Source: Flavobacteriales bacterium
GTDB lineage: Bacteria > Bacteroidota > Bacteroidia > NS11-12g > UBA955
Length of the DNA stretch: 64,000 nt
Assembly (NCBI GenBank): GCA_947447955.1
Contig: CANFLS010000010.1
Location: 1-64,000 of the forward strand
Reading direction: 5' to 3'
Below, piece after piece: positions 34,496-44,272 of this stretch. Positions within the stretch are counted from its first letter, which is position 1. The number at the start of each line of letters is the position of its first letter. Below the pieces are notes generated by a model. The model was not told the origin of the DNA, ran no database searches, and saw nothing but the letters and a program-made list of their open reading frames with translations. The translations under genes and the position numbers were made by a program.

Positions 34496-35524
34496 TTATT
34501 GTAAAAAGTCTGACAATTTTTTCAAACGATTTTTCAAAATTACATCTTGTGCCATCCAAATCAAAGGATCATTGGATGCTTTTACCCAATATAATTCTGT
34601 TGAAATGGTTTTTGCAGACTCTCTATTGGCTTGCATAGCTATTGGTTCTGCGCTGTTTGGCAGCGGATAAGCTTGAATCACGATTTGCTTTTTGCTTTTA
34701 AGGGTATAGGTGAAAAGTACGTAAGGAGTACTCTTTAATATGGTATCTCTTTTTTGAAGATCGGAATTTATACCTGCAACTTGACCAGCCTCTCTGGCAA
34801 AATCTTTGCAAAGCAATAAATAACCGGCAATTAAACCGCGTTTGGCGTTTACGGGTTTGTTTTGTGAATTGAACAAAGTAAGTTCATCGTTTTGTTGGAT
34901 TATAGAAAATGATTCAGTTGGGTTGAAAGGATAAAATACAGAAAGTTTTTCTATGTTCGAAGGTTCTTCGTTAATTAAGTATGGAGTGCGCCAAGAATTG
35001 ATGTCGTTATTAAAGTAGGGGGTAACATAACCTTGGAAGCCTGGAATTTCAACTACGCAGGGTCTGTCGGTTTCTGGATAAAACATATAGGTTGCGTCAT
35101 TGGCTTGGGTGGAGTTCCCAATATATATAGTATGAACGGGTTGGTTGTCTTTATAGAATGTAGCTTTGGTACCATCGATGGTAAGAGCACGGGTTGCGAA
35201 TTTCTTTTCTTCGTCGGAGGTAGGTCTTTTAATTTTCAGTTTGGGCATAGCCCAATTGAGCAATAGGTTGATACTGCTGGAATCGGCCACGAAACGATCG
35301 GTATTATTGATTACAAACCAAACGCCGTCTATTTTTTGAAATTGGAGGGACGTTTTTTTGTCGTTATTGGGTGTAAAAACGAATTTGGTAATTTCGTTTG
35401 GATTTTTGAGGGCAAAAAGGTCGGATTTCCAATTGGAGGTATGGTTCATATTCCGCCAGAGCGCGAAGAAAGCAATAAGAGCAATAGCTGCGATGGCGAT
35501 AGGTTTAAAATATTTACGATTCAT
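34496..35524 (-). CDS. DUF4340 envelope protein
   Basis: From ATG 35524 the protein has 342 residues: one N-terminal membrane helix (YFKPIAIAAIALIAFFALW) and a long extracytoplasmic part. The segment ITKFVFTPNNDKKTSLQFQKIDGVWFVIN and repeats of that type match DUF4340, a periplasmic domain often found with gliding or ABC-2 transport genes (GldG-like) in Bacteroidota. No gliding genes are next to it. The upstream frame to 35545 is rejected. TATTTTTG lies 18 nt upstream. First gene of the operon. Confidence 0.8.
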   Translation of the reverse strand: MNRKYFKPIAIAAIALIAFFALWRNMNHTSNWKSDLFALKNPNEITKFVFTPNNDKKTSLQFQKIDGVWFVINNTDRFVADSSSINLLLNWAMPKLKIKRPTSDEEKKFATRALTIDGTKATFYKDNQPVHTIYIGNSTQANDATYMFYPETDRPCVVEIPGFQGYVTPYFNNDINSWRTPYLINEEPSNIEKLSVFYPFNPTESFSIIQQNDELTLFNSQNKPVNAKRGLIAGYLLLCKDFAREAGQVAGINSDLQKRDTILKSTPYVLFTYTLKSKKQIVIQAYPLPNSAEPIAMQANRESAKTISTELYWVKASNDPLIWMAQDVILKNRLKKLSDFLQ

Positions 35525-35624
35525 TATAATGAGAGAGAGGTGCAAAAATAAACGAAGTTGGGAGATTAAGTAGGGGGTTTGGGAATAAAAAATGAAAAAT
35601 TCTTAAATATTTTTTCAATTATGA

Positions 35625-35655
35625 TTTGAAAATGCAAAATAAAGTACTATTTTTG
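35625..35655 (+). promoter_or_regulatory. Promoter of the tRNA-tuf operon: TTTG-N19-TATTTTTG
   Basis: Complete -33 (TTTG, 35625-35628) and -7 (35648-35655) elements with 19 bp between them. It is the best full promoter in the window and lies 56 nt before tRNA-Thr, suiting the most highly expressed block here. Confidence 0.8.
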
Positions 35656-35710
35656 CAGTCCTTTAAGGAAAAGAACAACAGAACAGCGTTGTTATTACGT
35701 TCTAAAACAT

Positions 35711-35783
35711 GCCACCATAGCTCAGCTGGTAGAGCAACTGATTTGTAATCAGTAGGTCGTTGGTTCGATCCCGACTGGTGGCT
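35711..35783 (+). tRNA. tRNA-Thr (anticodon TGT)
   Basis: Complete cloverleaf: acceptor GCCACCA / TGGTGGC, anticodon stem ACTGA / TCAGT with loop TTTGTAA, T arm with GTTCGATC. No encoded CCA. First tRNA of the cluster leading into tuf. Confidence 0.96.
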
Positions 35784-35834
35784 CGGAGCACTTACGTGCT
35801 AAGGGTTTACATGTAAATGTAGGCCAAAAATTCT

Positions 35835-35917
35835 GGGGAAATACCAGAGCGGCCAAATGGGGCAGACTGTAAATCTGCTGACTTACGTCTACGGAGGTTC
35901 GAATCCTTCTTTCCCCA
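35835..35917 (+). tRNA. tRNA-Tyr (anticodon GTA)
   Basis: A class II tRNA of 83 nt with acceptor GGGGAAA / TTTCCCC, anticodon loop CTGTAAA and a long variable arm (around TGACTTACGTCTA). No encoded CCA. Confidence 0.96.
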
Positions 35918-35945
35918 CTATATAGCGTAAGTGCAACAGAATTTT

Positions 35946-36018
35946 GCGGGAGTAGCTCAGTTGGTAGAGCGACAGCCTTCCAAGCTGTAGGTCGCGAGTT
36001 CGAGCCTCGTCTCCCGCT
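35946..36018 (+). tRNA. tRNA-Gly (anticodon TCC)
   Basis: Acceptor GCGGGAG / CTCCCGC, anticodon stem ACAGC / GCTGT with loop CTTCCAA, and GTTCGAG T loop. No encoded CCA. Confidence 0.96.
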
Positions 36019-36057
36019 CAAACTAGTTTGTTAAGGTATAACCTTTGGCAGGCAAAA

Positions 36058-36129
36058 GCCGATGTAGCTCAGGGGTAGAGCGTTTCCTTGGTAAGGAAAA
36101 GGTCAGGGGTTCAATTCCCCTCATTGGCT
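36058..36129 (+). tRNA. tRNA-Thr (anticodon GGT)
   Basis: Acceptor GCCGATG / CATTGGC, anticodon stem TTTCC / GGAAA with loop TTGGTAA, and GTTCAAT T loop. It ends 37 nt before tuf. Together with the TGT isoacceptor it covers most Thr codons. Confidence 0.96.
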
Positions 36130-36166
36130 CAAACAACATTTAAAAAAAACATAAACAACAAACATT

Positions 36167-37351
36167 ATGGCAAAAGAAACATTTGACCGTTCCAAGCCGC
36201 ACTTGAACATTGGTACCATTGGTCACGTTGATCACGGGAAGACTACCTTGACTGCGGCAATTACATCAGTATTAGCCAACGCTGGTTTTTCTGAAGCGCG
36301 TTCGTTCGATTCAATCGACTCTGCACCTGAAGAGAAAGAGCGTGGTATCACTATTAACACTGCACACGTAGAGTATCAGACGGCTAACCGTCACTATGCG
36401 CACGTAGATTGTCCAGGTCACGCCGATTATGTGAAAAACATGGTTACAGGTGCTGCCCAAATGGATGGCGCTATCTTGGTAGTTGCATCAACTGACGGTC
36501 CTATGCCACAAACCCGCGAGCACATTTTGTTAGCTCGTCAGGTTGGTGTACCTCGTTTGGTTGTATTCATGAACAAAGTAGATATGGTTGACGATCCAGA
36601 ATTGTTAGACCTAGTTGAAATGGAAATGCGTGAATTATTAGAATTCTACGAATTCGATGCTGACAATACTCCTATCATCCGTGGTTCTGCATTGGGTGGA
36701 TTGAATGGTGACCAAAAATGGGTTGATACCATTCTTGAGTTGATGAACGCTGTAGATAATTGGATTCCAATTCCTCCACGTTTGGTTGACTTGCCATTCT
36801 TGATGCCAGTTGAGGACGTATTCTCGATCACAGGTCGTGGTACAGTTGCAACAGGACGTATTGAGCGTGGTGTAATTAACGTACAAGATCCAGTAGAAAT
36901 CATTGGATTTGGTTCAACGCTTACATCTACTTGTACTGGGGTTGAAATGTTCCGTAAATTGTTAGACCGTGGAGAAGCTGGTGACAACGCTGGTATCTTG
37001 TTACGTGGTGTTGCAAAAGAAGACATTCGCCGTGGTATGGTAATTTGTGCTCCTAAATCTGTTCAACCACATAAAAAATTCAAAGCTGAAGTTTATGTAT
37101 TGAGCAAAGAAGAAGGTGGACGTCACACTCCATTCTTTAACAAATATCGCCCACAATTCTATTTCCGTACAACTGACGTTACAGGTGAAATTACCTTAGC
37201 TGCTGGTACTGAAATGATTATGCCTGGTGATAACGTTTCTATTACAGTTGAGTTGATTCAACCAATTGCAATGGAAAAAGGCTTACGTTTCGCTATCCGT
37301 GAAGGTGGTAGAACTGTGGGTGCTGGTCAGGTAACTGAGATTATTGAATAA
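36167..37351 (+). CDS. tuf: Elongation factor Tu
   Basis: 394 residues. The GTPase motifs are intact: GHVDHGKT (P-loop), [11 protein letters not shown] (switch I), DCPGHADY (G3), NKVDMVDD (G4) and GSALGG (G5). Domains 2 and 3 follow, ending [10 protein letters not shown]. It delivers aminoacyl-tRNA to the ribosome. It is embedded between tRNA-Thr and tRNA-Trp, an arrangement typical of Bacteroidota. Codon use is strongly biased as expected for a very highly expressed gene. The leader is A-rich rather than carrying a Shine-Dalgarno sequence. Confidence 0.99.
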   Translation: MAKETFDRSKPHLNIGTIGHVDHGKTTLTAAITSVLANAGFSEARSFDSIDSAPEEKERGITINTAHVEYQTANRHYAHVDCPGHADYVKNMVTGAAQMDGAILVVASTDGPMPQTREHILLARQVGVPRLVVFMNKVDMVDDPELLDLVEMEMRELLEFYEFDADNTPIIRGSALGGLNGDQKWVDTILELMNAVDNWIPIPPRLVDLPFLMPVEDVFSITGRGTVATGRIERGVINVQDPVEIIGFGSTLTSTCTGVEMFRKLLDRGEAGDNAGILLRGVAKEDIRRGMVICAPKSVQPHKKFKAEVYVLSKEEGGRHTPFFNKYRPQFYFRTTDVTGEITLAAGTEMIMPGDNVSITVELIQPIAMEKGLRFAIREGGRTVGAGQVTEIIE

Positions 37352-37370
37352 TAGTTTAGAACTATAGAAT

Positions 37371-37399
37371 AGAAGGGGTAACTCGTTATCCCTTCTTTT
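37371..37399 (+). terminator. Hairpin between tuf and tRNA-Trp
   Basis: Eleven-bp stem AGAAGGGGTAA / TTATCCCTTCT with loop CTCG, followed by TTT and the tRNA start. It is probably a partial terminator or processing site lowering secE-nusG expression relative to tuf. Confidence 0.6.
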
Positions 37400-37470
37400 A
37401 CGAGCATAGTTCAATGGTAGAATAGAGGTCTCCAAAACCTTTGATCAGGGTTCGAATCCTTGTGCTCGTG
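37400..37470 (+). tRNA. tRNA-Trp (anticodon CCA)
   Basis: Acceptor ACGAGCA / TGCTCGT, D arm with TTCAATGGTAGAA, anticodon loop CTCCAAA, and GTTCGAAT T loop. No encoded CCA. It precedes secE by 15 nt. Confidence 0.95.
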
Positions 37471-37485
37471 CTAATAAAATGCGCA

Positions 37486-37683
37486 ATGTTTGGTAGAATT
37501 TCAAATTACTTCCGTGAGATAAAAGACGAATTGGTTAACAAAGTGTCTTGGCCTACATGGAATGAACTTAGAGAAAGTACATGGATCGTAATCGTGGCAT
37601 CTCTGATTTTTGCTATGGTGATCTGGGGTCTCGATAGCGGACTTGGTGTAGTATTAACCCAGTTCTACAATATTTTTAAATAA
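37486..37683 (+). CDS. secE: Preprotein translocase subunit SecE
   Basis: 65 residues from ATG 37486. An amphipathic segment (YFREIKDELVNKVSWPTWNEL), the SecE signature, precedes a single membrane helix (WIVIVASLIFAMVIWGL). It clamps SecY in the inner membrane. The longer frame from 37441 would lie inside tRNA-Trp and is rejected. nusG starts 6 nt downstream. Confidence 0.96.
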   Translation: MFGRISNYFREIKDELVNKVSWPTWNELRESTWIVIVASLIFAMVIWGLDSGLGVVLTQFYNIFK

Positions 37684-37689
37684 AAAGAA

Positions 37690-38241
37690 ATGACGAATTC
37701 AGAAGACAAACATAAGTGGTACGTAGTTCGTGCTATCACCGGACAAGAGAAAAAGGTGAAGCACAGTGTAGAAGTTGAGCTAGAACGCGACAACAAGCTT
37801 AGTTATGTGCCTGAAATTCTCATTCCAACTGAAAAAGTTTACCAAGTTAAAAATGGTAAAAAAGTAATAAAGGAAAGAAACGCATTTCCAGGTTATATTT
37901 TAGTAAGGGCTGATTTTTCTGATCCAGAAGTAATGCCTCTTATTAAAAGTGTTTCTGGAGTTGTTGGATTCCTTGGGTCTAAAGATCAACCTGTTCCACT
38001 TCGCCCAAATGAATTGAGCCGTATTTTAGGTACTGCCGATGAATTGAGCACAGCGGAAGCTACCGACGAAGAACACTTCTTAGTGGGTGAGGCAGTGAAG
38101 GTAATTGATGGTCCTTTCAATGACTTTGACGGAGTAATTGAAGAAATAAACGAAGAAAAGCGTAAACTTAAGGTGATGGTGAAAATCTTTGGAAGAAGAA
38201 CACCACTTGAGTTGAACTATAATCAAGTACAAAAATTATAA
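37690..38241 (+). CDS. nusG: Transcription elongation/antitermination factor NusG
   Basis: 183 residues. The NGN domain starts KWYVVRAITGQEKKVKHSVE, contains FPGYILV and VSGVVGFLG, and a C-terminal KOW domain begins VGEAVKVIDGPFNDFDGVIEEI. It binds RNA polymerase and couples it to the ribosome (S10) or Rho. Located between secE and rplK as in most bacteria. It is the ordinary NusG rather than a specialised paralogue. Confidence 0.97.
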   Translation: MTNSEDKHKWYVVRAITGQEKKVKHSVEVELERDNKLSYVPEILIPTEKVYQVKNGKKVIKERNAFPGYILVRADFSDPEVMPLIKSVSGVVGFLGSKDQPVPLRPNELSRILGTADELSTAEATDEEHFLVGEAVKVIDGPFNDFDGVIEEINEEKRKLKVMVKIFGRRTPLELNYNQVQKL

Positions 38242-38262
38242 TAATTGTAACGTAACAGTATA

Positions 38263-38700
38263 ATGGCAAAAGAAGTATCAGGTTTTGTAAGACTCCAAGT
38301 TAAGGGCGGGATGGCAAACCCAGCTCCACCGATTGGACCAGCATTGGGTTCTAAGGGTGTAAACATCATGGAGTTCTGCAAACAGTTTAATGCGCGCACG
38401 CAGGACAAAATGGGTAAGGTATTACCGGTTGTTTTGACGGTTTATTCCGACAAATCATTCGATTTTATCATCAAAACCCCTCCAGTAGCAATTCAATTAG
38501 TTGAATATGCGAAGATTCAAAAAGGTTCAGCAGAGCCGAACAGAAAAAAGGTTGGTTCAGTAACTTGGGATGAAGTTCGCACAATTGCCGGTGAGAAAAT
38601 GCCCGATTTAAATTGTTTCACTGAAGAATCAGCTATGAAGTTGGTTGCTGGAACAGCAAGAAGCATGGGAATCACGGTAACAGGTGATGCACCATTTTAA
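38263..38700 (+). CDS. rplK: Ribosomal protein uL11
   Basis: 145 residues. The Pro-rich [30 protein letters not shown] is the L11 N-terminal signature, and the RNA-binding C-terminal domain ends with [10 protein letters not shown]. Part of the GTPase-associated centre with 23S rRNA; also needed for RelA-type activation. Starts 21 nt after nusG and 12 nt before rplA. Confidence 0.98.
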   Translation: MAKEVSGFVRLQVKGGMANPAPPIGPALGSKGVNIMEFCKQFNARTQDKMGKVLPVVLTVYSDKSFDFIIKTPPVAIQLVEYAKIQKGSAEPNRKKVGSVTWDEVRTIAGEKMPDLNCFTEESAMKLVAGTARSMGITVTGDAPF

Positions 38701-38712
38701 TTAAAAAGGATT

Positions 38713-39408
38713 ATGAAAGTTGGTAAAAAAAGAAAAGAAGCGCTAACCAAATTCGATAACACAAAGTCTTACTCTTTGTTGGAAGCTTGTGATATCGTAA
38801 AAAAGATTACAAGCACAAAATTCGATTCATCATTTGATATCGATGTTAGATTGGGTGTTGATCCTCGTCAAGCGAACCAAATGGTTCGTGGTGTAGCTAG
38901 CTTGCCACACGGTTTAGGTAAAACTGTTCGTGTTTTGGTTCTTTGTCCTCCCGATAAGGAGCAAGAAGCTAAAGATGCAGGTGCAGATTACGTAGGATTA
39001 GACGACTACATTGAGAAAATTGCAGGTGGTTGGACAGATGTCGATATTATCGTAGCTGTTCCTTCTGTAATGGCTAAATTAGGTCGTTTAGGTAAAGTAT
39101 TGGGTCCAAGAAACTTAATGCCTAACCCAAAGAGCGGTACTGTAACTACTGAGGTTGGTAAAGCTGTAATTGAAGTTAAAGCTGGTAAAATTGACTTTAA
39201 AGTTGATAAAACTGGTATCATACACGCATCAGTTGGGAAAGTATCATTTGATTCTGACAAATTGAATGAAAATGCGCTAGAGTTAATTAATGTTTTATAC
39301 CGTTTGAAGCCATCGGCTGCCAAAGGAACTTATTTCAAAAGTATCTTCGTTAGCAGTACAATGAGCCCAGGTGTGAATGTCGATGTTAAATCAATTTCAG
39401 GTATCTAA
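38713..39408 (+). CDS. rplA: Ribosomal protein uL1
   Basis: 231 residues. [16 protein letters not shown] is the L1 N-terminal motif and [22 protein letters not shown] the central signature. It forms the L1 stalk and in many bacteria represses its own operon by binding the mRNA; no obvious L1 site was looked for beyond eye inspection. rplJ starts 5 nt downstream. Confidence 0.98.
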   Translation: MKVGKKRKEALTKFDNTKSYSLLEACDIVKKITSTKFDSSFDIDVRLGVDPRQANQMVRGVASLPHGLGKTVRVLVLCPPDKEQEAKDAGADYVGLDDYIEKIAGGWTDVDIIVAVPSVMAKLGRLGKVLGPRNLMPNPKSGTVTTEVGKAVIEVKAGKIDFKVDKTGIIHASVGKVSFDSDKLNENALELINVLYRLKPSAAKGTYFKSIFVSSTMSPGVNVDVKSISGI

Positions 39409-39412
39409 GATT

Positions 39413-39931
39413 ATGAATAAGATAGAAAAACACGCTATTGTTGCTGAATTAGTTGATTCATTCAACGCAAACAACATAGTATATTTATGCGATACCGATG
39501 GATTATCTGCTAATGCAACAAACTCATTCCGTAAAATGTTATTCGAAAACGGAGTTCAAATGAGAATGGTGAAAAACACCTTGTTGAAATTGGCGATGGA
39601 TCAATCAGACAAAGATTTTGCAGAATTGCCAGAAGTATTAAAAGGAACAACATGTGTAATGTTTTCTGAAAATGCAAAAGCACCTGCTATTTCGATTAAA
39701 AAATTCCGTAAGGCTACTGACAAACCTCAATTAAAAGGTGCTTGGATAGATCAAAGCGTTTATATTGGTGACAACCAATTGGTGGCTTTGGAGAACTTAA
39801 AGAGCAGAGAAGATCTTATTGGAGAAATCATTGGTTTGTTACAATCACCAGCAAAGAATGTTATTGGTGCATTGCAAGCTAATGCCGGTCAGAAGGTTGC
39901 CGGTTTGGTAAAAGCACTTTCAGAAAGATAA
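39413..39931 (+). CDS. rplJ: Ribosomal protein uL10
   Basis: 172 residues from ATG 39413. The N-terminal fold (KHAIVAELVDSFNANNIVYLCD) and MRMVKNTLLKLA are those of L10; the C-terminal helix (VIGALQANAGQKVAGLVKALSER) binds L7/L12 dimers. The longer frame from 39377 overlaps the rplA end and is rejected. Confidence 0.97.
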   Translation: MNKIEKHAIVAELVDSFNANNIVYLCDTDGLSANATNSFRKMLFENGVQMRMVKNTLLKLAMDQSDKDFAELPEVLKGTTCVMFSENAKAPAISIKKFRKATDKPQLKGAWIDQSVYIGDNQLVALENLKSREDLIGEIIGLLQSPAKNVIGALQANAGQKVAGLVKALSER

Positions 39932-39975
39932 ATTAAACTAAATATTAAACAATAAAAAACTAAAAGAAATAAACA

Positions 39976-40353
39976 ATGGTAGATTTAAAAGAATTCGCGA
40001 ATCAGTTGGTAAATCTCACTGTAAAAGAAGTTAACGAACTTGCTCAAATTTTGAAAGAAGAGCACGGTATTGAACCTGCTGCTGCTGCTGTTGCAGTTGC
40101 TGCTCCTGCTGCCGGTGACGGTGCTGGTGCTGCTGCAGAACAAACAGAGTTTGATGTTATCTTGAAAAACGCCGGAGCTGGTAAACTTCAAGTGGTTAAA
40201 GTTGTTAAAGACTTAACTGGCTTGGGCTTGAAAGAAGCAAAGGATTTAGTAGACGGTGCCCCTAAAGCTGTAAAAGAAAAAGTTTCTAAAGCAGAAGCTG
40301 AAGACTTAGCAGCTAAATTGAAAGAAGCGGGTGCTGAAGTTGAAATTAAGTAA
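39976..40353 (+). CDS. rplL: Ribosomal protein bL7/bL12
   Basis: 125 residues. N-terminal dimer helix ([23 protein letters not shown]), an Ala/Gly hinge (~35-55), and the C-terminal factor-binding domain ([35 protein letters not shown]). It recruits elongation factors. The leader is A-rich (about 44 nt after rplJ). Confidence 0.98.
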   Translation: MVDLKEFANQLVNLTVKEVNELAQILKEEHGIEPAAAAVAVAAPAAGDGAGAAAEQTEFDVILKNAGAGKLQVVKVVKDLTGLGLKEAKDLVDGAPKAVKEKVSKAEAEDLAAKLKEAGAEVEIK

Positions 40354-40373
40354 GACCTCCAACATTTAACACC

Positions 40374-40400
40374 AAAGCCCCCGGTTTTCCGTGGGGCTTT
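40374..40400 (+). terminator. Hairpin (probable attenuator) between rplL and rpoB
   Basis: Stem AAAGCCCC / GGGGCTTT with an inner CGG-TTTT-CCG. There is no T run after it, so it should terminate only partly or be a processing site. This matches the known need to make far more L12 than beta subunit. Confidence 0.65.
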
Positions 40401-40449
40401 CGGCTGTTATTAGACTCACACCATTGTCAAACTAAAAAAAACAAAAAAA

Positions 40450-43400
40450 TTGAGTACAAAATTGAACACTAGGGTTTCTTTCGGCAAGGTAAAACATGCC
40501 ATTGAATATCCCGATTTCTTGGATGTGCAACTGAAATCATTCCAAGAATTTTTCCAGTTAGACACACCCGCAGATAAACGCGAAGGCGAAGGCTTATTCA
40601 AAGTGTTTCGCGAAAATTTTCCAATTACGGATACACGTAATATTTTCAATTTAGAATTTTTGGACTACTTCGTTGATCCACCAAGATATACCCTTCATGA
40701 GTGTATTGAGCGTGGTTTGACTTACGCTGTTCCATTAAAAGCAAAATTGAGATTGAGCTGTAATGATCCTGAACATGAAGATTTTGAAACAATCGTTCAA
40801 GATGTTTATTTAGGAACATTACCTTACATGACACCAAATGGTACTTTTATCATTAACGGTGCTGAACGTGTTATTGTAAGTCAATTGCACCGTTCTCCAG
40901 GTGTATTCTTTGGTCAAAGTATCCACTCAAATGGAACCAAACTCTTCTCTGCAAGGGTTATTCCGTTTAAAGGATCTTGGATTGAGTTTGCAACTGACGT
41001 GAACGCAGTAATGTATGCTTACATTGATCGTAAAAAGAAATTCCCGGTTACCACACTTTTACGTGCTATCGGTTTCGAAAGTGATAAAGATATTTTAGAT
41101 ATATTTGGATTAAGCGAAGAAGTGAAAGTTTCTAAAGCTGGTCTGAAAAGAATTATAGGTCGTAAATTAGCCGCAAGGGTTTTACGTACCTGGATTGAAG
41201 ATTTTGTTGATGAAGATACAGGTGAAGTAGTTTCTATTGAGCGTAACGAAGTTATTTTGGAACGTGATACAGAAATAACTGAAGACCATATTGATGTTAT
41301 TGTTGATGCAAATGTTAAATCTATCATCTTAAGTACTCAAGGTGAAGGCGACATTGATTACAACGTAATTTATAATACTTTACAAAAAGATACTTCTAAC
41401 AACGGTAAAGAAGCGTTAGAAGTTATCTATCGTCAATTAAGGAATGCAGATCCACCGGATGAAGAAACAGCTCGTGGAATTATTGAGCGTTTGTTCTTCT
41501 CAGATAAACGTTACGATTTAGGCGAAGTTGGTCGTTATAGAATTAACCAAAAGTTGGAAATTAATACTCCAATGGATGTTAAAGTATTAACGAAAGACGA
41601 TATTATTTCAATAATCCGTTATTTGATTGAACTTTACAATGGTTCAGAAATTTTGGATGATATTGACCATTTGAGTAACCGTCGCGTTCGTACAGTTGGA
41701 GAACAATTGTATGCACAATTCGGTGTTGGTTTGGCTAGAATGGCTCGTACCATTCGCGAAAAAATGAATATTCGTGACAATGAAGTATTTACCCCACAAG
41801 ATTTGGTAAATGCAAGAACATTGTCATCTGTAATTAATTCTTTCTTCGGTACCAACCAACTTTCACAGTTCTTAGATCAAATTAACCCACTTGCCGAAAT
41901 TACACACAAACGTCGTTTGAGTGCACTTGGTCCTGGTGGTTTGAGTAGAGAACGTGCAGGTTTTGAAGTACGTGACGTACATTATACGCATTATGGTCGT
42001 TTATGTACCATTGAAACTCCAGAGGGTCCAAACATTGGTTTGATTTCTTCGTTGTGTGTTCACGCGAAAATCAACGGAATGGGATTCTTGGAAACTCCTT
42101 ATAGAGAGGTTGTTGATGGAAAAATTTCTGGTGTAATTACTTATTTGAGTGCAGAGGAGGAAGATGGCAAAACAATTGCACAGGCCAATGCTGTATTAGA
42201 TGAAAAAGGTAACTTTATCACTCCTTATGTGAAAAGTAGAAAAGAAGGTGATTTTCCTTCAGTTCTTTCATCACAATTGGATTACATGGACGTTGCCCCT
42301 AACCAGATTGTATCTATTGCTGCATCATTGATTCCTTTCTTGGAGCATGATGATGCCAACCGTGCATTGATGGGATCGAATATGCAACGTCAAGCAGTTC
42401 CATTGTTGAAGCCTGAGGCTCCAATTGTTGGTACCGGTTTGGAAGAAAAAGTTGCGAGAGATTCTCGTTCAATGATTAATGCGGAGGGAAATGGTGAAGT
42501 TGTTTCTGTTGATGCGCGTGAAATTACAATTCGTTATGATCACAATGATGATGATGATTTGGTAAGTTTCACCGGTGATACAAAATCATATAGCTTAATT
42601 AAGTTCCGTAGAACCAACCAAAATTCATGTATCAATTTGCGTCCATTGGTTCGCAAAGGTGATAAAGTGAAAAAAGGTCAAGTTATTTCTGAGGGATATG
42701 CTACTCAAGGTGGCGAATTAGCTTTAGGAAGAAACTTGCAAGTAGCGTATATGCCATGGCAAGGTTATAACTTTGAGGATGCGATTGTAATTTCTGAAAA
42801 AGTTGTAAAAGACGATTGGTTTACTACTATTTATATTACGGAATATGAATTAGAAGTTCGTGATACAAAGCGCGGTGAAGAAGAATTAACAAATGATATT
42901 CCAAATGTAAGCGAAGAAATGACGCGTAATTTGGATGAAAATGGTTTAATTCGTATTGGTGCTGAAGTAAAAGAAGGCGATATTCTAATTGGTAAAATTA
43001 CCCCTAAAGGAGAAACTGAACCATCGCCTGAGGAAAAGTTGTTAAGAGCAATTTTCGGAGATAAAGCTGGTGATGTGAAAGATGCTTCTTTGAAAGCGCC
43101 TCCAGGTGCACAAGGAGTTGTAATTACTAAAAAATTATTCAGCAAAACTAAAAAAGATAAAGCAGTTCGTACCTCTGATAAAGGCAAATTAAATCGCCTT
43201 GAAGAAGATCACAAAAAAGAACTTGCGGCATTGAAAGATGAATTGGTTAAAAAACTATTTCAATTAGTGAATGGTAAAACTAGCCAAGGAGTTTACAATA
43301 TGTACAGTGAGGAATTGATTCCAAAAGGTACTAAATTCTCTCAAAAGAATTTGTTGAGTATTGATTATTCAAATGTGAACTATCACAATTGGGCATCTGA

Positions 43401-44253
43401 CGACGAAAGAAATGAATTAATTGTACGTGCGTTGACAAACTATATCAACTTGCATAACGATAAAATCACTAACTTTAAGCGTGAGCATTATTCAATTAGT
43501 GTGGGTGATGAATTGCCAACAGGTATCCTTCAATTGGCTAAAGTTTATGTTGCTAACAAACGTAAATTGAAAGTTGGAGATAAAATGGCAGGTCGTCATG
43601 GTAACAAAGGTATTGTTGCAAGAATTGTACGTGAAGAAGATATGCCATTCTTAGATGATGGAACTCCTATGGATATCGTTTTGAATCCGTTGGGTGTACC
43701 TTCTCGTATGAACTTGGGTCAAATTTATGAAACTGTATTGGGATGGGCTGGTAAAGAATTAGGTGTGCGTTTTGCAACCCCAATTTTTGACGGTGCGTCT
43801 TTAGATGAAATCAAAGAATACACAGACAAAGCAGGCGTTCCTACGAATGGTTTGGTGTATTTGAATGATGGATTATCAGGTAACAAATTTGATCAACCAA
43901 CAACAGTAGGTGTGAGTTATATGTTGAAACTTGGTCACATGGTTGATGATAAGATGCATGCTCGTTCAATTGGACCTTATTCGTTGATTACTCAACAACC
44001 ATTAGGTGGTAAGGCTCAATTTGGTGGTCAGCGTTTTGGTGAGATGGAGGTTTGGGCATTGGAAGCATTTGGTGCGGCTAATATCCTTCGTGAAATCTTA
44101 ACCATTAAATCTGATGATATCACTGGTAGAGCGAAAGCGTATGAGGCTATTGTGAAAGGTGATAACATCACAAGCATTGGTACCCCTGAGTCGTTTAATG
44201 TATTGTTGCACGAGCTCCGTGGTTTGGGCTTAGAAGTAACCTTTTTGGATTAA
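40450..44253 (+). CDS. rpoB: RNA polymerase beta subunit
   Basis: 1267 residues. It opens at TTG 40450 with A-rich sequence before it; no in-frame ATG precedes the conserved [14 protein letters not shown], so TTG is probably the true start. The rifampicin region reads [49 protein letters not shown] in outline (S and H residues of the sensitive type present). The catalytic-side motifs [12 protein letters not shown] and [31 protein letters not shown] (positions 43579-44073) are intact. It forms the polymerase core with RpoC, RpoA and RpoZ. rpoC follows after 19 nt. Confidence 0.98.
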   Translation: MSTKLNTRVSFGKVKHAIEYPDFLDVQLKSFQEFFQLDTPADKREGEGLFKVFRENFPITDTRNIFNLEFLDYFVDPPRYTLHECIERGLTYAVPLKAKLRLSCNDPEHEDFETIVQDVYLGTLPYMTPNGTFIINGAERVIVSQLHRSPGVFFGQSIHSNGTKLFSARVIPFKGSWIEFATDVNAVMYAYIDRKKKFPVTTLLRAIGFESDKDILDIFGLSEEVKVSKAGLKRIIGRKLAARVLRTWIEDFVDEDTGEVVSIERNEVILERDTEITEDHIDVIVDANVKSIILSTQGEGDIDYNVIYNTLQKDTSNNGKEALEVIYRQLRNADPPDEETARGIIERLFFSDKRYDLGEVGRYRINQKLEINTPMDVKVLTKDDIISIIRYLIELYNGSEILDDIDHLSNRRVRTVGEQLYAQFGVGLARMARTIREKMNIRDNEVFTPQDLVNARTLSSVINSFFGTNQLSQFLDQINPLAEITHKRRLSALGPGGLSRERAGFEVRDVHYTHYGRLCTIETPEGPNIGLISSLCVHAKINGMGFLETPYREVVDGKISGVITYLSAEEEDGKTIAQANAVLDEKGNFITPYVKSRKEGDFPSVLSSQLDYMDVAPNQIVSIAASLIPFLEHDDANRALMGSNMQRQAVPLLKPEAPIVGTGLEEKVARDSRSMINAEGNGEVVSVDAREITIRYDHNDDDDLVSFTGDTKSYSLIKFRRTNQNSCINLRPLVRKGDKVKKGQVISEGYATQGGELALGRNLQVAYMPWQGYNFEDAIVISEKVVKDDWFTTIYITEYELEVRDTKRGEEELTNDIPNVSEEMTRNLDENGLIRIGAEVKEGDILIGKITPKGETEPSPEEKLLRAIFGDKAGDVKDASLKAPPGAQGVVITKKLFSKTKKDKAVRTSDKGKLNRLEEDHKKELAALKDELVKKLFQLVNGKTSQGVYNMYSEELIPKGTKFSQKNLLSIDYSNVNYHNWASDDERNELIVRALTNYINLHNDKITNFKREHYSISVGDELPTGILQLAKVYVANKRKLKVGDKMAGRHGNKGIVARIVREEDMPFLDDGTPMDIVLNPLGVPSRMNLGQIYETVLGWAGKELGVRFATPIFDGASLDEIKEYTDKAGVPTNGLVYLNDGLSGNKFDQPTTVGVSYMLKLGHMVDDKMHARSIGPYSLITQQPLGGKAQFGGQRFGEMEVWALEAFGAANILREILTIKSDDITGRAKAYEAIVKGDNITSIGTPESFNVLLHELRGLGLEVTFLD

Positions 44254-44272
44254 TATTCCGTAAAAAAACAAG

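Noticed and set aside
35749-36021. A minus-strand frame across the tRNA cluster (contains GSNSRPTAWKAVALPTELLP)
   Set aside because: This is the well-known false protein made by translating tRNA genes in reverse.
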